A DNA stretch of 64,000 bases from Pseudomonadota bacterium (GCA_036339585.1 JAYZAS010000023.1:1-64000), one strand, 5' to 3'; numbered from the stretch's first letter, positions 16,007-26,370 are shown. Made by a program: numbers and translations. Notes: generated by a model not told the origin, from the letters alone.

Positions 16007-16981
16007 ATGAAGATTACAATCCTTGACGATTATTTTGATACTATTCGAACCCTAGACTGCTTTTCAAAACTAGATGGCCACGAAGTAACAATCTGGAACG
16101 ATCATGTCCAGGATACTCAAGCTTTGGCCGACCGTTTAAAGGAAACGGAAATACTAGTATTGATCCGTGAGCGAACGCACATCAGAAAAGAACTACTTGA
16201 CCAACTGCCCAAACTGAAATTTATCAGCCAGAGAAGCGTGTATCCTCATATCGACGTAAATAGCTGTACTGATAATGGGGTTCTACTCTCCTCCGACCTT
16301 CACATGGATATGCCCTCGCACTCAACCGCAGAACTTACCTGGGGTTTGATATTATGCGCCATGCGAGATATTCCCAACCAAATGGCATCTCTAAGGGCTG
16401 GGAATTGGCAGACCGGGGTGGGCCATTCGCTTGGTTTCAAAACAATAGGTCTTTATGGATATGGCCGTATCTCAAGAGCGGTAGCCGAGTATGCAAAAGC
16501 ATTTCGGATGAATGTGTTAATTTGGGCACGGCCAGAAAGTCGAAAGCAGGCCGAGGTCGATGGACTAGAGACCGCAAAAACAAAACAAGATTTTTTTATG
16601 CGCTCAGATATCCTGTCTTTGCACATGCGCCTCAAAGAGGCTACACGTGGAATAGTGACCGCGGAAGATCTTGCTCTGATGAAAACAAACGCGTTAATTG
16701 TCAATACAAGTCGCTCTGGACTTATCGAGGACGGCGCATTGGTCTCAGCATTGAAGGCAGGTCGTCCGGGAATGGCTGCACTTGATGTGTATGAAGAAGA
16801 ACCAGCCCGGACACACCCTTTATTCGAAATGCCTAATGTTGTTTGTACACCCCATATCGGATATGTGACCAAAGATGAATACGAAATTCAATTCACCGAT
16901 GTTTTCAATCAAATTGAAGCGTATTTGAGAGAGGACCCAATTAATGTCATCAACCCAGAAGTGCTGACCTTAAAAGCATAG
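16007..16981 (+). CDS. D-2-hydroxyacid dehydrogenase family protein
   Basis: 324 residues, NAD-dependent interconversion of a 2-hydroxy and a 2-oxo acid. Coenzyme motif [16 protein letters not shown] lies mid-protein; the catalytic Arg ([13 protein letters not shown]), Glu (VYEEEPA) and His (TPHIGYVT) are all in place. The N-terminal substrate domain ([19 protein letters not shown]) resembles the 3-phosphoglycerate-dehydrogenase-like subgroup, but the C-terminal ACT domain of SerA is absent, so serine synthesis is not indicated. It is alone on its strand, convergent with a GST gene 14 bp away. Substrate unknown. Confidence 0.87.
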   Translation: MKITILDDYFDTIRTLDCFSKLDGHEVTIWNDHVQDTQALADRLKETEILVLIRERTHIRKELLDQLPKLKFISQRSVYPHIDVNSCTDNGVLLSSDLHMDMPSHSTAELTWGLILCAMRDIPNQMASLRAGNWQTGVGHSLGFKTIGLYGYGRISRAVAEYAKAFRMNVLIWARPESRKQAEVDGLETAKTKQDFFMRSDILSLHMRLKEATRGIVTAEDLALMKTNALIVNTSRSGLIEDGALVSALKAGRPGMAALDVYEEEPARTHPLFEMPNVVCTPHIGYVTKDEYEIQFTDVFNQIEAYLREDPINVINPEVLTLKA

Positions 16982-16995
16982 CTGACAATTCCTCA

Positions 16996-17643
16996 TTACG
17001 TTGTAGCCACCCCACCTCGCTGATCTGGAAAATATTTACCAAGCGTTGTGATCAATGATTGACGTGTTTCATAGCGCATTCTAATTCCTGACAGGTGGGG
17101 GTATTGACTGATATCAATCACCTCACGACCTACCAGCGCATCGGTGGCACAAATCATTGCTGCTTCTGCAAGACCAAATGTGGTTGGCTCTACGAACCAG
17201 CCTTGCGATGCCATCTCGTCTAGCGCCTTTAAACAACGACCCCAACGATCCAAGCTTCGATACAAATAGGGGTGTTCTGAAATAGGCGGGTCCTCTTCCA
17301 TTCCTCTCACCACCATCATTGCGCCCATCATTTCATAGATGAGTGTAAGAATATTTGCTTCACGCCAGTAGTGCGGGCCCTGCATAACACGCACAGACTC
17401 ATGGGCATTAGAGTCTTCTAGTGTTTCAATGTAAGACCAAATCTGACGAGAGTCCCAAAGCGTCACTTCTTCATGTACTAAAACAGGCACCCTGCCCCCC
17501 GGATTCAGGGAGAATAATTCATCCGGTGTATCGCGCCACGCCATAGGGCATAGCTCTACCTCGTGACCAAATTCTATTCCTGCAACTCTGGCTATTCGTG
17601 TTGGCGGAGATGTCGAAGTGCCAAAAATCTTTAATTTTGCCAT
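16996..17643 (-). CDS. Glutathione S-transferase family protein
   Basis: 215 residues. The thioredoxin-like N-terminal half has the conserved cis-Pro and gamma-glutamyl site motif (NPGGRVPVLVHEE, then WDSRQIWSYIE), and the C-terminal half is helical (YLYRSLDRWGRCLKALDE; EAAMICATDALVG). Such enzymes conjugate or isomerise electrophiles with glutathione. The expected catalytic Ser/Cys near the N-terminus could be within GTSTSPPTRIAR. Shine-Dalgarno GGAGGATTC precedes the ATG. Class and substrate are undetermined. Confidence 0.82.
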   Translation of the reverse strand: MAKLKIFGTSTSPPTRIARVAGIEFGHEVELCPMAWRDTPDELFSLNPGGRVPVLVHEEVTLWDSRQIWSYIETLEDSNAHESVRVMQGPHYWREANILTLIYEMMGAMMVVRGMEEDPPISEHPYLYRSLDRWGRCLKALDEMASQGWFVEPTTFGLAEAAMICATDALVGREVIDISQYPHLSGIRMRYETRQSLITTLGKYFPDQRGGVATT

Positions 17644-17848
17644 GAATCCTCCAAAAAATTTACTCTATACTCTCTAAGGTAAGTTACACAATGTTTCAGA
17701 GATCAAAGACCGTCCTCTTAATTTAATGAGAGGACCAAAAGGATATAAATATGCTGAAAATTCACATTCGCCCCTATTCAAGTATAGTCGCCGTCATACT
17801 CGGCGACGAATTTAATTATCTGACCCTGGTGCAGAAAGATACCGCTGA

Positions 17849-18655
17849 ATGTCACGGCCTCTAAAAATAGGTCAAATTGGTTTCGGTGGGATTGGATCAA
17901 CAGTTGCTGAGATGTTATCAGAAGATGATGACATAGAGTATGTTGCTGTTGCCACCCGCCGACCTCATGACGGAGCAATAAAAAAATGCCTGCCCGAAAC
18001 TAAAGTTGTTGAGAGTCCAGAAGCACTAATAGCAACACAGCCGGATTTAGTTATTGAGTGTGGCAGCCACTCGGCTTTACATAGCTATGGCCCACCAATT
18101 TTGAAGGCCGGTATTGACCTGTTAGCCATATCTGTTGGAGTTCTCGCTGATCAAAATGAACGTCTTTTACTTATGGCCGCCGCAGAAGAAGGTGAATCAT
18201 CAATCGAGATACCCGCTGGTGCTGTTGGCGGTATAGATGTTGTCAGCGCCGCCCGTCATTCCGGAATAAAACAAATAACATACGTAACAAGAAAGGCACC
18301 TTCATTGTGGGCTAAAACTCCAGCAGTAGAAATGTTGGACCTTTCAAAGGTGTCTGAACCTGTGATGTTTTTTAAAGGAACTGCAGGTGAAGGAGCTAAA
18401 ATTTTTGAAGAAAAATTAAATGTTGCTGCCACAATCGCAATGGCTGGGATAGGCTTTGAACGAACAACCGTAGAGCTTTGGGCGGACCCTAAATACCCAC
18501 AAAGTACCCATTTCATAGAAATGGAAGCAGAAAGCGGTACAATGAATATCGAACTCACCAACACCGTCACTCCGGCAAATGAAAAATCCTCATTACTTAC
18601 CGCTGCCGCAATTGCACAGGCAGTAAAGCGTAGGAATGCACGAATTAAGATTTAG
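17849..18655 (+). CDS. L-aspartate dehydrogenase family protein (NadX/AspDH)
   Basis: 268 residues. The family oxidises L-aspartate to iminoaspartate (the precursor of NAD in some organisms) with NAD(P). Visible: the Rossmann start IGQIGFGGIGSTVAEML, DLVIECGSH, the AVGGIDVVSAA block, and the C-terminal DUF108-type domain FEEKLNVAATIAMAGIGFERTTVEL with a His in STHFIEME. The family is also found in aspartate catabolism and in secondary routes, and nadA or nadC are not adjacent, so a catabolic role next to the following MmgE/PrpD gene is possible. Start ATG with a weak Shine-Dalgarno. Confidence 0.82.
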   Translation: MSRPLKIGQIGFGGIGSTVAEMLSEDDDIEYVAVATRRPHDGAIKKCLPETKVVESPEALIATQPDLVIECGSHSALHSYGPPILKAGIDLLAISVGVLADQNERLLLMAAAEEGESSIEIPAGAVGGIDVVSAARHSGIKQITYVTRKAPSLWAKTPAVEMLDLSKVSEPVMFFKGTAGEGAKIFEEKLNVAATIAMAGIGFERTTVELWADPKYPQSTHFIEMEAESGTMNIELTNTVTPANEKSSLLTAAAIAQAVKRRNARIKI

Positions 18656-18758
18656 TTTTGTAGCGAGCAAGAACATACGAAAGAATTGATATCTCTTACA
18701 AAAGATGAAACCTGTCTTTATAACTAAAGTTGGGCCAACTATTTTGAAAGGTGTTAAC

Positions 18759-20156
18759 ATGAGTGCGAAAGTTCGATCATCCGGGGAAACAATGCAATTA
18801 GCCGAATTTTTCTCCAAACTCACATACAATGATATCCCGGAGAGTTCTCGCCGCGCAATCCGCCATTTTGTTCTCGATACTGTGGCCTGTGCACTCCACG
18901 GGAGGAAGACCGAGTGGGCCGGCATAGTTGAGAAATGGGCCCGAGATAACGGATCAGGAAATAAGCAAGCAACTGTATGGGGCGATAATGGCCCGTCATT
19001 GCGAGCATCCGATGCTGCCCTTTTGAATGGGACGGCGGCACACGCTTTCGAACTCGACGATTATCACCCCGTCAAGCACCACCCGGGAGCTGTTGTCATT
19101 CCTGCGGCTTTAGCCGTTGGTGAAAAACTAGGATCTTCTGGAGAAGAGATAGTGACTGCTATTGCTGCCGGCTATGAACTAATGATCCGAACCTCTTACG
19201 CGATGGACCCCGCCCCAACAATGTTACGTGGATGGCATATAACCGGCATTACTGGTGCTTTTGGATCCGCTGCCGCCGCAGCAAAATTATTAAACCTAAA
19301 TGTAGAAGAAACTGCTTGGGCATACGGAATAGCCGGAACTCAATCCAGTGGTCTATTTGCATGGTTATATGATGGCGCAATGACCAAAAGGTTTCATGCA
19401 GGCGATGCGGCACGAGCGGGTATTGTTGCATCTGAATTGGCAGGCTTTGGCTATACTGGAAGCAAAGCAATATTCGAATTTGAAAACGGAGGGTTTCTTA
19501 AGGCGCATTCAGACCATGCGGTACCCGCTAAATTAGTAGAAGACCTCGGCACAACTTGGATGCTTGAGGGTACTTCCTTTAAACCTTATTCCTGCTGCGG
19601 CTCAACACATGCCTACGTAGACGCGGCAAAAATATTGCGGACTCGTTATGGAAATTTAGTAGAATCCAATGATGGACGTAAAGTCCGAATGGGATTACCG
19701 CATCTTCTAACCGTTCAATGTGGATTTGATTACGAACCGGGGACAATCCTAAATGGGCAAATGTCAATGCGATACTGTGTTACGGCAGGATTTAGATATG
19801 GCAATGCACTTCCAAATGAATTTACACCGGAAAAACTTTCTGATGCCAAAAATGTAGCTTTTGCCCAGGCTATAGAAATAGAGCATGACCCGGAATTGGA
19901 TAATATATATCCTGCCAATTTCTGCGGATGGGTTGAAGTAGAAACTGGCGTCGGCACAAATCAGTATGATCGTGAATATCTGCTCAATGCCTCTGGATCA
20001 TGTCATAACCCCGACAAGGAAAAAGCGATGGCTGCAAAATTCCATTCTTTGCTGGAAGATATTGTGCCAGAGGAACAACGAGCAAAAGTCGAAAAGTGTG
20101 TGCTTAACATCGAAAGTTCTGCTGCAAATGAGCTCATTAAGGAATTTCATTTGTAA
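18759..20156 (+). CDS. MmgE/PrpD family protein, copy 3
   Basis: 465 residues. The frame extends to 18705, but AAAGGTG 5 nt before ATG 18759 favours the later start. Family marks: AIRHFVLDTVACALHG, GTAAHAFELDDYHPVKHHPGAVVIPAALA, MTKRFHAGDAARAGI, SFKPYSCCGSTHAYVDAA. The ELDDYHP...HPG signature differs from the EPMW.PANHA of copies 1 and 2, so this is a separate subfamily. Its neighbours, an aspartate dehydrogenase family gene upstream and a CoA-transferase downstream, would suit the iminodisuccinate epimerase relative, or a dehydratase or decarboxylase whose product is activated to a CoA thioester. That is inference. Confidence 0.85.
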   Translation: MSAKVRSSGETMQLAEFFSKLTYNDIPESSRRAIRHFVLDTVACALHGRKTEWAGIVEKWARDNGSGNKQATVWGDNGPSLRASDAALLNGTAAHAFELDDYHPVKHHPGAVVIPAALAVGEKLGSSGEEIVTAIAAGYELMIRTSYAMDPAPTMLRGWHITGITGAFGSAAAAAKLLNLNVEETAWAYGIAGTQSSGLFAWLYDGAMTKRFHAGDAARAGIVASELAGFGYTGSKAIFEFENGGFLKAHSDHAVPAKLVEDLGTTWMLEGTSFKPYSCCGSTHAYVDAAKILRTRYGNLVESNDGRKVRMGLPHLLTVQCGFDYEPGTILNGQMSMRYCVTAGFRYGNALPNEFTPEKLSDAKNVAFAQAIEIEHDPELDNIYPANFCGWVEVETGVGTNQYDREYLLNASGSCHNPDKEKAMAAKFHSLLEDIVPEEQRAKVEKCVLNIESSAANELIKEFHL

Positions 20157-20295
20157 AAGTATATGACTGAGAAGACGGAATAGAGGTTCTTATATCTGTT
20201 GCCAATATTTTTCATAGTTTAAGCTTTCTGGGCGCACTTTGAACTTGTATTAATTCCAAATTCTTTAATTGTCACCAACCTGAAGCAAACACATA

Positions 20296-21507
20296 ATGAT
20301 AATGGCCAGAAAAACAAAAGAGATCGACCCTCAATCGCTACCTTTAAATGGTATACGCGTTATCGAATTTTGCCATGTTGTTATGGGACCTAGTTGCGGA
20401 TTAGTGTTGTCAGAACTCGGCGCTGATGTCATTAAAATCGAGCCTTTGCCATCCGGAGACAGAACCCGGCAGCTTAAGGGACATATCGCTGGCTCATTCG
20501 TTTATTTCAATCGTTCCAAACGTTCGGTGGGGCTGGACCTCAAGACGGATGGAGGAAAAGCAATAGCGCATAAGTTGCTCAAGACAGCAGATGTAATGAT
20601 TGAAAATTTTGGTCCTGGCACAGCCGAAAAACTAAATGTCGGATGGGAAGAGGTCTCAAAAGTCAATCCTAGATTGATTTTTTGTGCTCTCAAGGGATAC
20701 CTTCCCGGCCCTTATGAAAAATGGGCTGCACTAGATGAACTCGTGCAATTCTCGACCGGCCTCGCATACATGACCGGACCACCGGGCAACCCGTTACGAG
20801 CTGGCTCCTCTGTAATTGATATAATGGGCGGCACTTTTGGCGCCGTAGGTATCCTTGCAGCTCTGCACAAACGTAATCAGACAGGCAAAGGCGAGAAGAT
20901 TGTCTCTTCGCTGTATGAAAGCTCGGCCTATCTTGTTGGGCAACACATGGCAGGAGAGGTGCAGATGAAAAGAAAAGCCGAGCCAATGCCTGTGCGGCCC
21001 CGCAGCTGGGGTATCTATGACGTTTTCAAAACTAAAAATGGAGAAGAAATCTTTATCGGTGTCACTTCAGACAAACAATGGAAGTCATTCTGCCAGTTAT
21101 ATGAACGCCCAGATTTGTTGGAAACTAAAGAGTTCGACACAAATGAGAAGCGTCGAGAAAATCACGATGAACTTTATATGATTTTGCAGGAAATTTTTAT
21201 CAAATTTGAATACGATGAATTAATGACCATGCTTGTTAATAATTCCATTCCCGCTGCACCGGTTGCAACACCAAGTGATTTATTCAATGACCCACAAATG
21301 AATGTGAGAGGCCGAATGTCAGCAACAGAATTTGCAGACGGCACTGTCGCCAAGTTGCCCCGCCTGCCGATAGCAATTGGCAGAGGGGTAGCGCAAATGT
21401 CGGGACAGGTACCAGAATTTGCTGAGGATACTGATGATGTGCTTGATGAACTAGGAGTGTCTAAAGAGGACATAAAGTCCCTCAAAAAGAACGGCCATAT
21501 CGCTTGA
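20296..21507 (+). CDS. CaiB/BaiF family III CoA-transferase, copy 1
   Basis: 403 residues. The family moves CoA between carboxylic acids through an aspartyl-CoA mixed anhydride. Visible: the N-terminal LNGIRVIEFCHVVMGPSCG, LGADVIKIEP, RSKRSVGLDLK, VMIENFGPG, the putative nucleophile Asp147 in WAALDELVQFSTGLAYMTG, and the C-terminal APVATPSDLFNDPQ. Asp147 is offset by a residue or so from the usual FD..AQA spacing (Glu148 is adjacent). Together with copy 3 of MmgE/PrpD upstream and the enolase-family gene downstream it may form one catabolic transcript. Acid substrate unknown; succinate and itaconate types are possibilities. Confidence 0.87.
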   Translation: MIMARKTKEIDPQSLPLNGIRVIEFCHVVMGPSCGLVLSELGADVIKIEPLPSGDRTRQLKGHIAGSFVYFNRSKRSVGLDLKTDGGKAIAHKLLKTADVMIENFGPGTAEKLNVGWEEVSKVNPRLIFCALKGYLPGPYEKWAALDELVQFSTGLAYMTGPPGNPLRAGSSVIDIMGGTFGAVGILAALHKRNQTGKGEKIVSSLYESSAYLVGQHMAGEVQMKRKAEPMPVRPRSWGIYDVFKTKNGEEIFIGVTSDKQWKSFCQLYERPDLLETKEFDTNEKRRENHDELYMILQEIFIKFEYDELMTMLVNNSIPAAPVATPSDLFNDPQMNVRGRMSATEFADGTVAKLPRLPIAIGRGVAQMSGQVPEFAEDTDDVLDELGVSKEDIKSLKKNGHIA

Positions 21508-21656
21508 TAGTGTGGGGAGGGATGCAAGCGACCTCATCAGGAATAGGCTTTAATAAATTTAACGATTATAGAATTATGATTAAAATATGAGACTCAACTG
21601 TTACTGATAAGTTACATTATCGAGCTCATAGATAAATTTTGCTGGGGATGCACCAC

Positions 21657-22769
21657 ATGGGTACAACAATTAAAAAAATAGAAGTTTTTGGTATAGGAAT
21701 GCCGCTTGTGGGGACCTTCACTAGCGGCGGACAATCGAAAAGTATTACCAAGTGCCTTGTTATACGCGTCACAGATAGCGATGGGACGATAGGAGTAAAC
21801 AGTATTGATCCCTCCACGAGGGCTGAATCTCCGAACACGGCTGCTGAACTTGCGGTTGCCATTCGCGACAAACTAACCCCTGCCCTCATCGGTGAAGATC
21901 CCACTAATGTAAATCGAATTTATGATATTTGCTCTAAAATAGCTCCACAGCAGCCAGGTGCAGCTGCTGGTGTAGAATTAGCTTGTATTGAACTCGCCTG
22001 CCAACGGCATGGTATAGCATTTCATGAATATGTGGGTGGAGCAGTCATGGACACCGTTTTGTTCAACGCATGGGTTGGTGAGTTACCACCTGATGAGGCA
22101 GCTAACGAAGCCCTAAAATGGAAAAATGATGGCTTTAAGTCTATGAAAATAAAAGTCGGAAATGATGCAAATGTGGATGGTGCCCGAGTGATGGCTGTAC
22201 GCGATGCGGTTGGGTCTGACATAAAACTTCGTATGGATGCCAATCAGCAGTGTAGCGTAGACCAGGCATTAGCACTTTGTGATGCAGTGAAAAATTGTGA
22301 TATGCAGCTGTTCGAGCAACCGGTGGCAAAAGATGATTTAGACGGTTTAAGAAAAGTGAGGCGGGAAGGTGGCATCCCAATTATGGCCGATGAGGCAATA
22401 AGCGACCATGCTAGCTTAATACGAGCGATAAAAGCCGATTGTGCCGACTATATAAAATTCGGGATCAAACAGGCAGGCGGGATGTTACCTGCAGCTAAAA
22501 TGATGGCTACCGCCGAAGCTGCTGGGTTACCAATCGTGCTTGGCCATGGCTTTGGCCTTGATCTGAGTACAACAGCAGAAATCATGCTTGGTGCATCATC
22601 CCACAATGTTTTACCGGGCTTGGAGTGCGTAGGCCCTCTGAAAGTAACGGACACAGTTTGCACAACTAAGCTCGATATCAGTAAGGGATATATAAGTCTT
22701 CCAACGGGGCCAGGGCTTGGACTTAAACTCGATGAAAATAAACTTGAAAAATATGGATTTGACGTTTAG
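21657..22769 (+). CDS. Enolase-superfamily enzyme (muconate lactonizing/mandelate racemase-like), copy 1
   Basis: About 370 residues. The superfamily abstracts a proton alpha to a carboxylate with Mg2+. Catalytic residues visible: Lys164-x-Lys166 (MKIKVG) at the end of the second barrel strand, metal ligands Asp194 (MDANQ), Glu220 (FEQP) and Asp245 (MADEA), and Lys267/Lys271 in YIKFGIKQAGG. The KxK and opposite Lys place it in the muconate lactonizing/dipeptide epimerase subgroup. ATG 21657 follows GGGG at fair spacing; ATG 21648 is an alternative. It lies 150 bp after a CoA-transferase on the same strand. Substrate unknown. Confidence 0.83.
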   Translation: MGTTIKKIEVFGIGMPLVGTFTSGGQSKSITKCLVIRVTDSDGTIGVNSIDPSTRAESPNTAAELAVAIRDKLTPALIGEDPTNVNRIYDICSKIAPQQPGAAAGVELACIELACQRHGIAFHEYVGGAVMDTVLFNAWVGELPPDEAANEALKWKNDGFKSMKIKVGNDANVDGARVMAVRDAVGSDIKLRMDANQQCSVDQALALCDAVKNCDMQLFEQPVAKDDLDGLRKVRREGGIPIMADEAISDHASLIRAIKADCADYIKFGIKQAGGMLPAAKMMATAEAAGLPIVLGHGFGLDLSTTAEIMLGASSHNVLPGLECVGPLKVTDTVCTTKLDISKGYISLPTGPGLGLKLDENKLEKYGFDV

Positions 22770-23208
22770 AGCCCAGCGTCAAGAAAATTGGCGCCAGCAG
22801 AATTCGCACCATAACTTGATTCTTGAATAATCGTTTCATTCTACGTATCGGTAGTACTGTCTGTTGGGCAAAACAAAGGCATCAAGCTGGCAATAACAAG
22901 CGGTGGAAGTCTATCGTGAAGATACAATTTTGAGCGACCTCCTGCCCTCGCAAGAGTTCCGTCAGTTATACCCTTGTTTTATTCCTAAAATCTTTCATCA
23001 ATCTTCCACATCATTACCCATAAATTGAGAACTCTATACCGGTCAAACTCTTCTACAGAATTCGAGTGTGTGCTGATTTCTTCGTGAAAAGGATTGCTTA
23101 AGACGCTTTTCATACAAAACTACTAGCCCTAATCAAAGGAAGATTCCGTGTCCCCACTAGACATCAATAGAGAAACGAGCTCATATGGAAAGATAGGGAG
23201 ATACACAA
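22770..23208. other. Intergenic region without a recognisable gene
   Basis: 439 bp. A GTG at about 23147, preceded by AAGGAAGA, opens a 26-codon frame that runs out of frame into the next gene's start; I consider it chance. No remnant of a known family and no hairpin with a T-tract was found. Confidence 0.5.
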
Positions 23209-24621
23209 ATGACTCAATCGTTCGATGAAGTAATGGCTATTCGCAAGCTGCCAAACCCGGAAGACGGTGAGGTAACAATCACGGGTGAGGACCCTGTATT
23301 TACATCACGGTTTAAGCTTGGCGAGGCAACCGCTAGTATTCTATCGGGGGTCGGCGTTGCCGTCACCGACATACATGAACTTAAAACTGGGCGACGGCAA
23401 AAAATAAACATTGATGTTAAGCATGCGGCTGCAACATGCAGAAGTTCGCTGTACTTACGTCAGCCAAATATTAATGGAGAGTTTGAGCCTATTTCAGCCT
23501 CCCCATCTATGGCTCACATGCGTTCGATTACGCAACCTTGGCAATGCAAAGACGGACGCTGGTACCTACCACACTTCAATCTTCCACATCTGCATGACCG
23601 AGTGATAAGCGTGCTTCAATGTGAGTCAAATGCAAACGCAGTTGCGAAAGCTGTCTCCAGATGGGACTCGCACGAGCTCGAGGAAGCTGTTGCTACAGCG
23701 CGTGCATGCGGGTCTATCGTACGATCTAATAGCGAATGGTTACGGCATCCCCACGGCGCCATGTTGTCTTTAAAGCCGTTAGTAGAAATTGAAAAAATTG
23801 GAGAAACGGACCCCATTCCATTTCCTAAAGGAAAGCGCCCTCTCGATGGCATCAGAGTTCTAGACTTGACCCGTATCCTAGCTGGCCCGATAGCAGCTCG
23901 CACACTTGCGGAAAATGGTGCCAATGTTTTAATGGTGACTGCTGAACATTTGCCTCAAGTACCTGAGCATGTAATGGATACAAGCCATGGCAAACGGAGC
24001 TGTTTTTTAAATCTTAATAAAGAAAAAGAATTGGAGACCCTTAAGAAGTTATCAATGCAGGCAGATGTTTTTAGTCAGGGCTACCGACCCGGGATAATGG
24101 AAAAACACGGGTTAAGTCCTGAACAATTAGCATCCGAGCGCCCAGGAATAATTTATCTTTCTATTAGTTGTTATGGTCACGGAGGTCCCTTTTCAGATAG
24201 AGGCGGCTGGGAGCAAATAGCGCAATCCGCGACAGGAATATGTTTGGATAACGGAGTAAATGTTGGTGATGGCCGACCAAAGCTTCTGCCCGCATCAGCA
24301 TGTGATTACACGACCGGGTATAATGGGGCCTATGGAGTATTACTAGCGCTAGCGCGCCGAGCACGCGAGGGCGGTTCCTATCATGTAAGAGTTTCCCTTT
24401 GTCGTTCGGGGATGTTCATATACCAGCAAGGCCACGTGGAACCTACTAAACCCGACATGGATCTTTCCACACAGGAGCTTGATGAAATTATGCTCGAAAG
24501 TGATTGTGCCTTCGGAAAAATAAAACACCTAGGACCTGTGCTTACAATGTCTGAAACACGTCCATTTTGGGATAAACCATCCCCTAAATTGGGATCGAAT
24601 CGTGCCGATTGGCTCAATTGA
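23209..24621 (+). CDS. Atypical CaiB/BaiF CoA-transferase family protein with rearranged domains
   Basis: 470 residues. Residues about 30-80 (LGEATASILSGVGVAVTDIH, KTGRRQKINIDVKHAAATC) look like the second half of a CoA-transferase large domain, and about 100-190 (KDGRWYLPHFN...) like its small domain. From about 207 a standard N-terminal half begins (PLDGIRVLDLTRILAGPIAA) and runs to the ALARRAREGG helix, then ends. The order is thus permuted relative to the classical fold. The position of the nucleophilic Asp reads Glu (GGWEQIAQSATG). Similar permuted proteins exist among poorly studied CoA-transferases. Shine-Dalgarno AGGGAG precedes the ATG. Confidence 0.75.
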   Translation: MTQSFDEVMAIRKLPNPEDGEVTITGEDPVFTSRFKLGEATASILSGVGVAVTDIHELKTGRRQKINIDVKHAAATCRSSLYLRQPNINGEFEPISASPSMAHMRSITQPWQCKDGRWYLPHFNLPHLHDRVISVLQCESNANAVAKAVSRWDSHELEEAVATARACGSIVRSNSEWLRHPHGAMLSLKPLVEIEKIGETDPIPFPKGKRPLDGIRVLDLTRILAGPIAARTLAENGANVLMVTAEHLPQVPEHVMDTSHGKRSCFLNLNKEKELETLKKLSMQADVFSQGYRPGIMEKHGLSPEQLASERPGIIYLSISCYGHGGPFSDRGGWEQIAQSATGICLDNGVNVGDGRPKLLPASACDYTTGYNGAYGVLLALARRAREGGSYHVRVSLCRSGMFIYQQGHVEPTKPDMDLSTQELDEIMLESDCAFGKIKHLGPVLTMSETRPFWDKPSPKLGSNRADWLN

Positions 24622-24865
24622 TACACATGCAATGATGAAATCCGTGCAATAGCATGAAACCACCTTTGGGGGTCGAACCAGTTATCGGTTAGCTAACTCG
24701 AGGCACAATTTGTGTGCGTAGGGCCGGTCGGGTAGCCCTCGGTTGATATGCTTGAACACAACCTCCAGAAAAGCACAAATGGGGGTATACCGTTGAAAAA
24801 CCGCTAAAAATAAAGTACAGAGCAATTAAATATTTTCACATAAAGTTTGATAGGAGGAAATTCTC

Positions 24866-26350
24866 ATGCCGGATTATGACGTAATCGTAGTGGGCGCTGG
24901 AAATGCAGCTTTTGCCGCAGCGTTGTCGGCTAAGGAAAATGGCGCAGAGAAGGTAGTGGTCCTAGAAAAGGCGCACAAGGAAATGCGCGGCGGTAACACA
25001 CATTGGTCGGGTTCAATATTTCGAATTGCTTTCGATGAACCCCGCGACTTAGAACCATTTCTTCCTGGAGTCGAAGACGAATATTTGAACTTTTACGAAG
25101 GCATTACCCCATATACGAAGGAACGGTTTTGGAATGACCTTGACCGCGTCACTCAAGGGCGCACCGACAGAGAACTTGCAGCAGTAATGATTGATAATTC
25201 TTATGACACCGTTAAGTGGGCAGTCGAAACGGCAAAAATACCGTGTGAACCGGCAACCTCAGTATGCGGGATAATGGTTAATGGGCAGTGGACATTTCCG
25301 GGCGGCGTCGTTATTCGAGCAGTCCATGAAGGTGTAGGGCTTTCGAGCTGCTGGTTCAAAGCAGCAGAAGAGGCAGGTATCGAAATTCGATATGGTTCTG
25401 GTGCAACGGAATTAATTCAAAACGATGCAGGTAAAGTCCATGGAGTAATCACGAAAGAAAGCGGCGGGTCAAAGACAATTACGGCCAATGCCGTTGTCCT
25501 AGCTTGTGGCGGCTTTGAGGCTAATGCACAGTGGAGGGCACAATATTTGGGGGCTCCCTGGGATCATGCCAAAGTACGAGGAACATCCTTTAACCAAGGA
25601 GATGGATTGCGCATGGCCTTAGCAATAGGAGCTATGCCCTGGGGACAATGGTCAGGTCGGCACTCAACACCAATTGATGCTGATTGGAGTGATTTTGCCG
25701 ATCGCAAATTGACAGACAAATCTAATCGACTTTCCTATCTATTTGGTATCATGATAAATCGTAAGGGACTTCGCTTTGTAGATGAAGGCGAAGATACCAA
25801 TATGTATACCTATGCCAAATTCGGTGCAGCAATTCTCGACGAACCAGGATCAAAAGCGTATCAAATTTTTGATCAAAAAACAGTTCAACATTTAGAGCCA
25901 CGATACGAAACAGCGAAGCCATTGATAGCAGATAATTTTGAAGAACTGGTTGAGATGATGGACATCGATGATAAAGTTCAAGCACTAAAAACCATCAATG
26001 AGTATAATAATTGTGCACAATCTGCAGATAGGTTTGATCCAACACAAAAGGATGGCTTAGCCACTGAAGGGCTCGCGCTACCAAAAAGCAATTGGGCAAC
26101 CAAGATTGATGAGCCGCCGTACCACGCTTACCCGGCAACCGGCGGTATTACCTTTACCTTTGGAGGATTAAAGGTAAACCCCGAGGCCCAAGTTATAGGC
26201 ACAGACTGGCGTCCTATCCCAGGTCTTTACACAGCTGGCGAAATGGTTGGTGGCTTATTTCATTATAATTATCCTGGTGGTTCAGGTTTGGTTTCTGGCC
26301 AGGTTTTTGGACGCATTGCAGGTAGGAATGCTGCTCAGGAAAAGGCATAG
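24866..26350 (+). CDS. FAD-dependent tricarballylate dehydrogenase-like protein (TcuA family)
   Basis: 494 residues of the fumarate-reductase/succinate-dehydrogenase flavoprotein superfamily. FAD motif DVIVVGAGNAAFAAALSAKE at residues 4-23, VVLEKAHKEMRGGNTHWSG, the strand VVLACGGFEAN, and the C-terminal YPATGGITFTFGGLKVNP, GLYTAGEMVGG and YPGGSGLVSGQVFGR are all typical of TcuA, which oxidises tricarballylate to cis-aconitate. A strong Shine-Dalgarno AGGAGG precedes it. The gene 20 bp downstream is a PrpF-like isomerase, matching a tricarboxylate context. No tcuB or tcuC is present, and other FAD-dependent carboxylate or steroid dehydrogenases are possible. Confidence 0.83.
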   Translation: MPDYDVIVVGAGNAAFAAALSAKENGAEKVVVLEKAHKEMRGGNTHWSGSIFRIAFDEPRDLEPFLPGVEDEYLNFYEGITPYTKERFWNDLDRVTQGRTDRELAAVMIDNSYDTVKWAVETAKIPCEPATSVCGIMVNGQWTFPGGVVIRAVHEGVGLSSCWFKAAEEAGIEIRYGSGATELIQNDAGKVHGVITKESGGSKTITANAVVLACGGFEANAQWRAQYLGAPWDHAKVRGTSFNQGDGLRMALAIGAMPWGQWSGRHSTPIDADWSDFADRKLTDKSNRLSYLFGIMINRKGLRFVDEGEDTNMYTYAKFGAAILDEPGSKAYQIFDQKTVQHLEPRYETAKPLIADNFEELVEMMDIDDKVQALKTINEYNNCAQSADRFDPTQKDGLATEGLALPKSNWATKIDEPPYHAYPATGGITFTFGGLKVNPEAQVIGTDWRPIPGLYTAGEMVGGLFHYNYPGGSGLVSGQVFGRIAGRNAAQEKA

Positions 26351-26370
26351 ACATAAGAACGGAGTTTATA

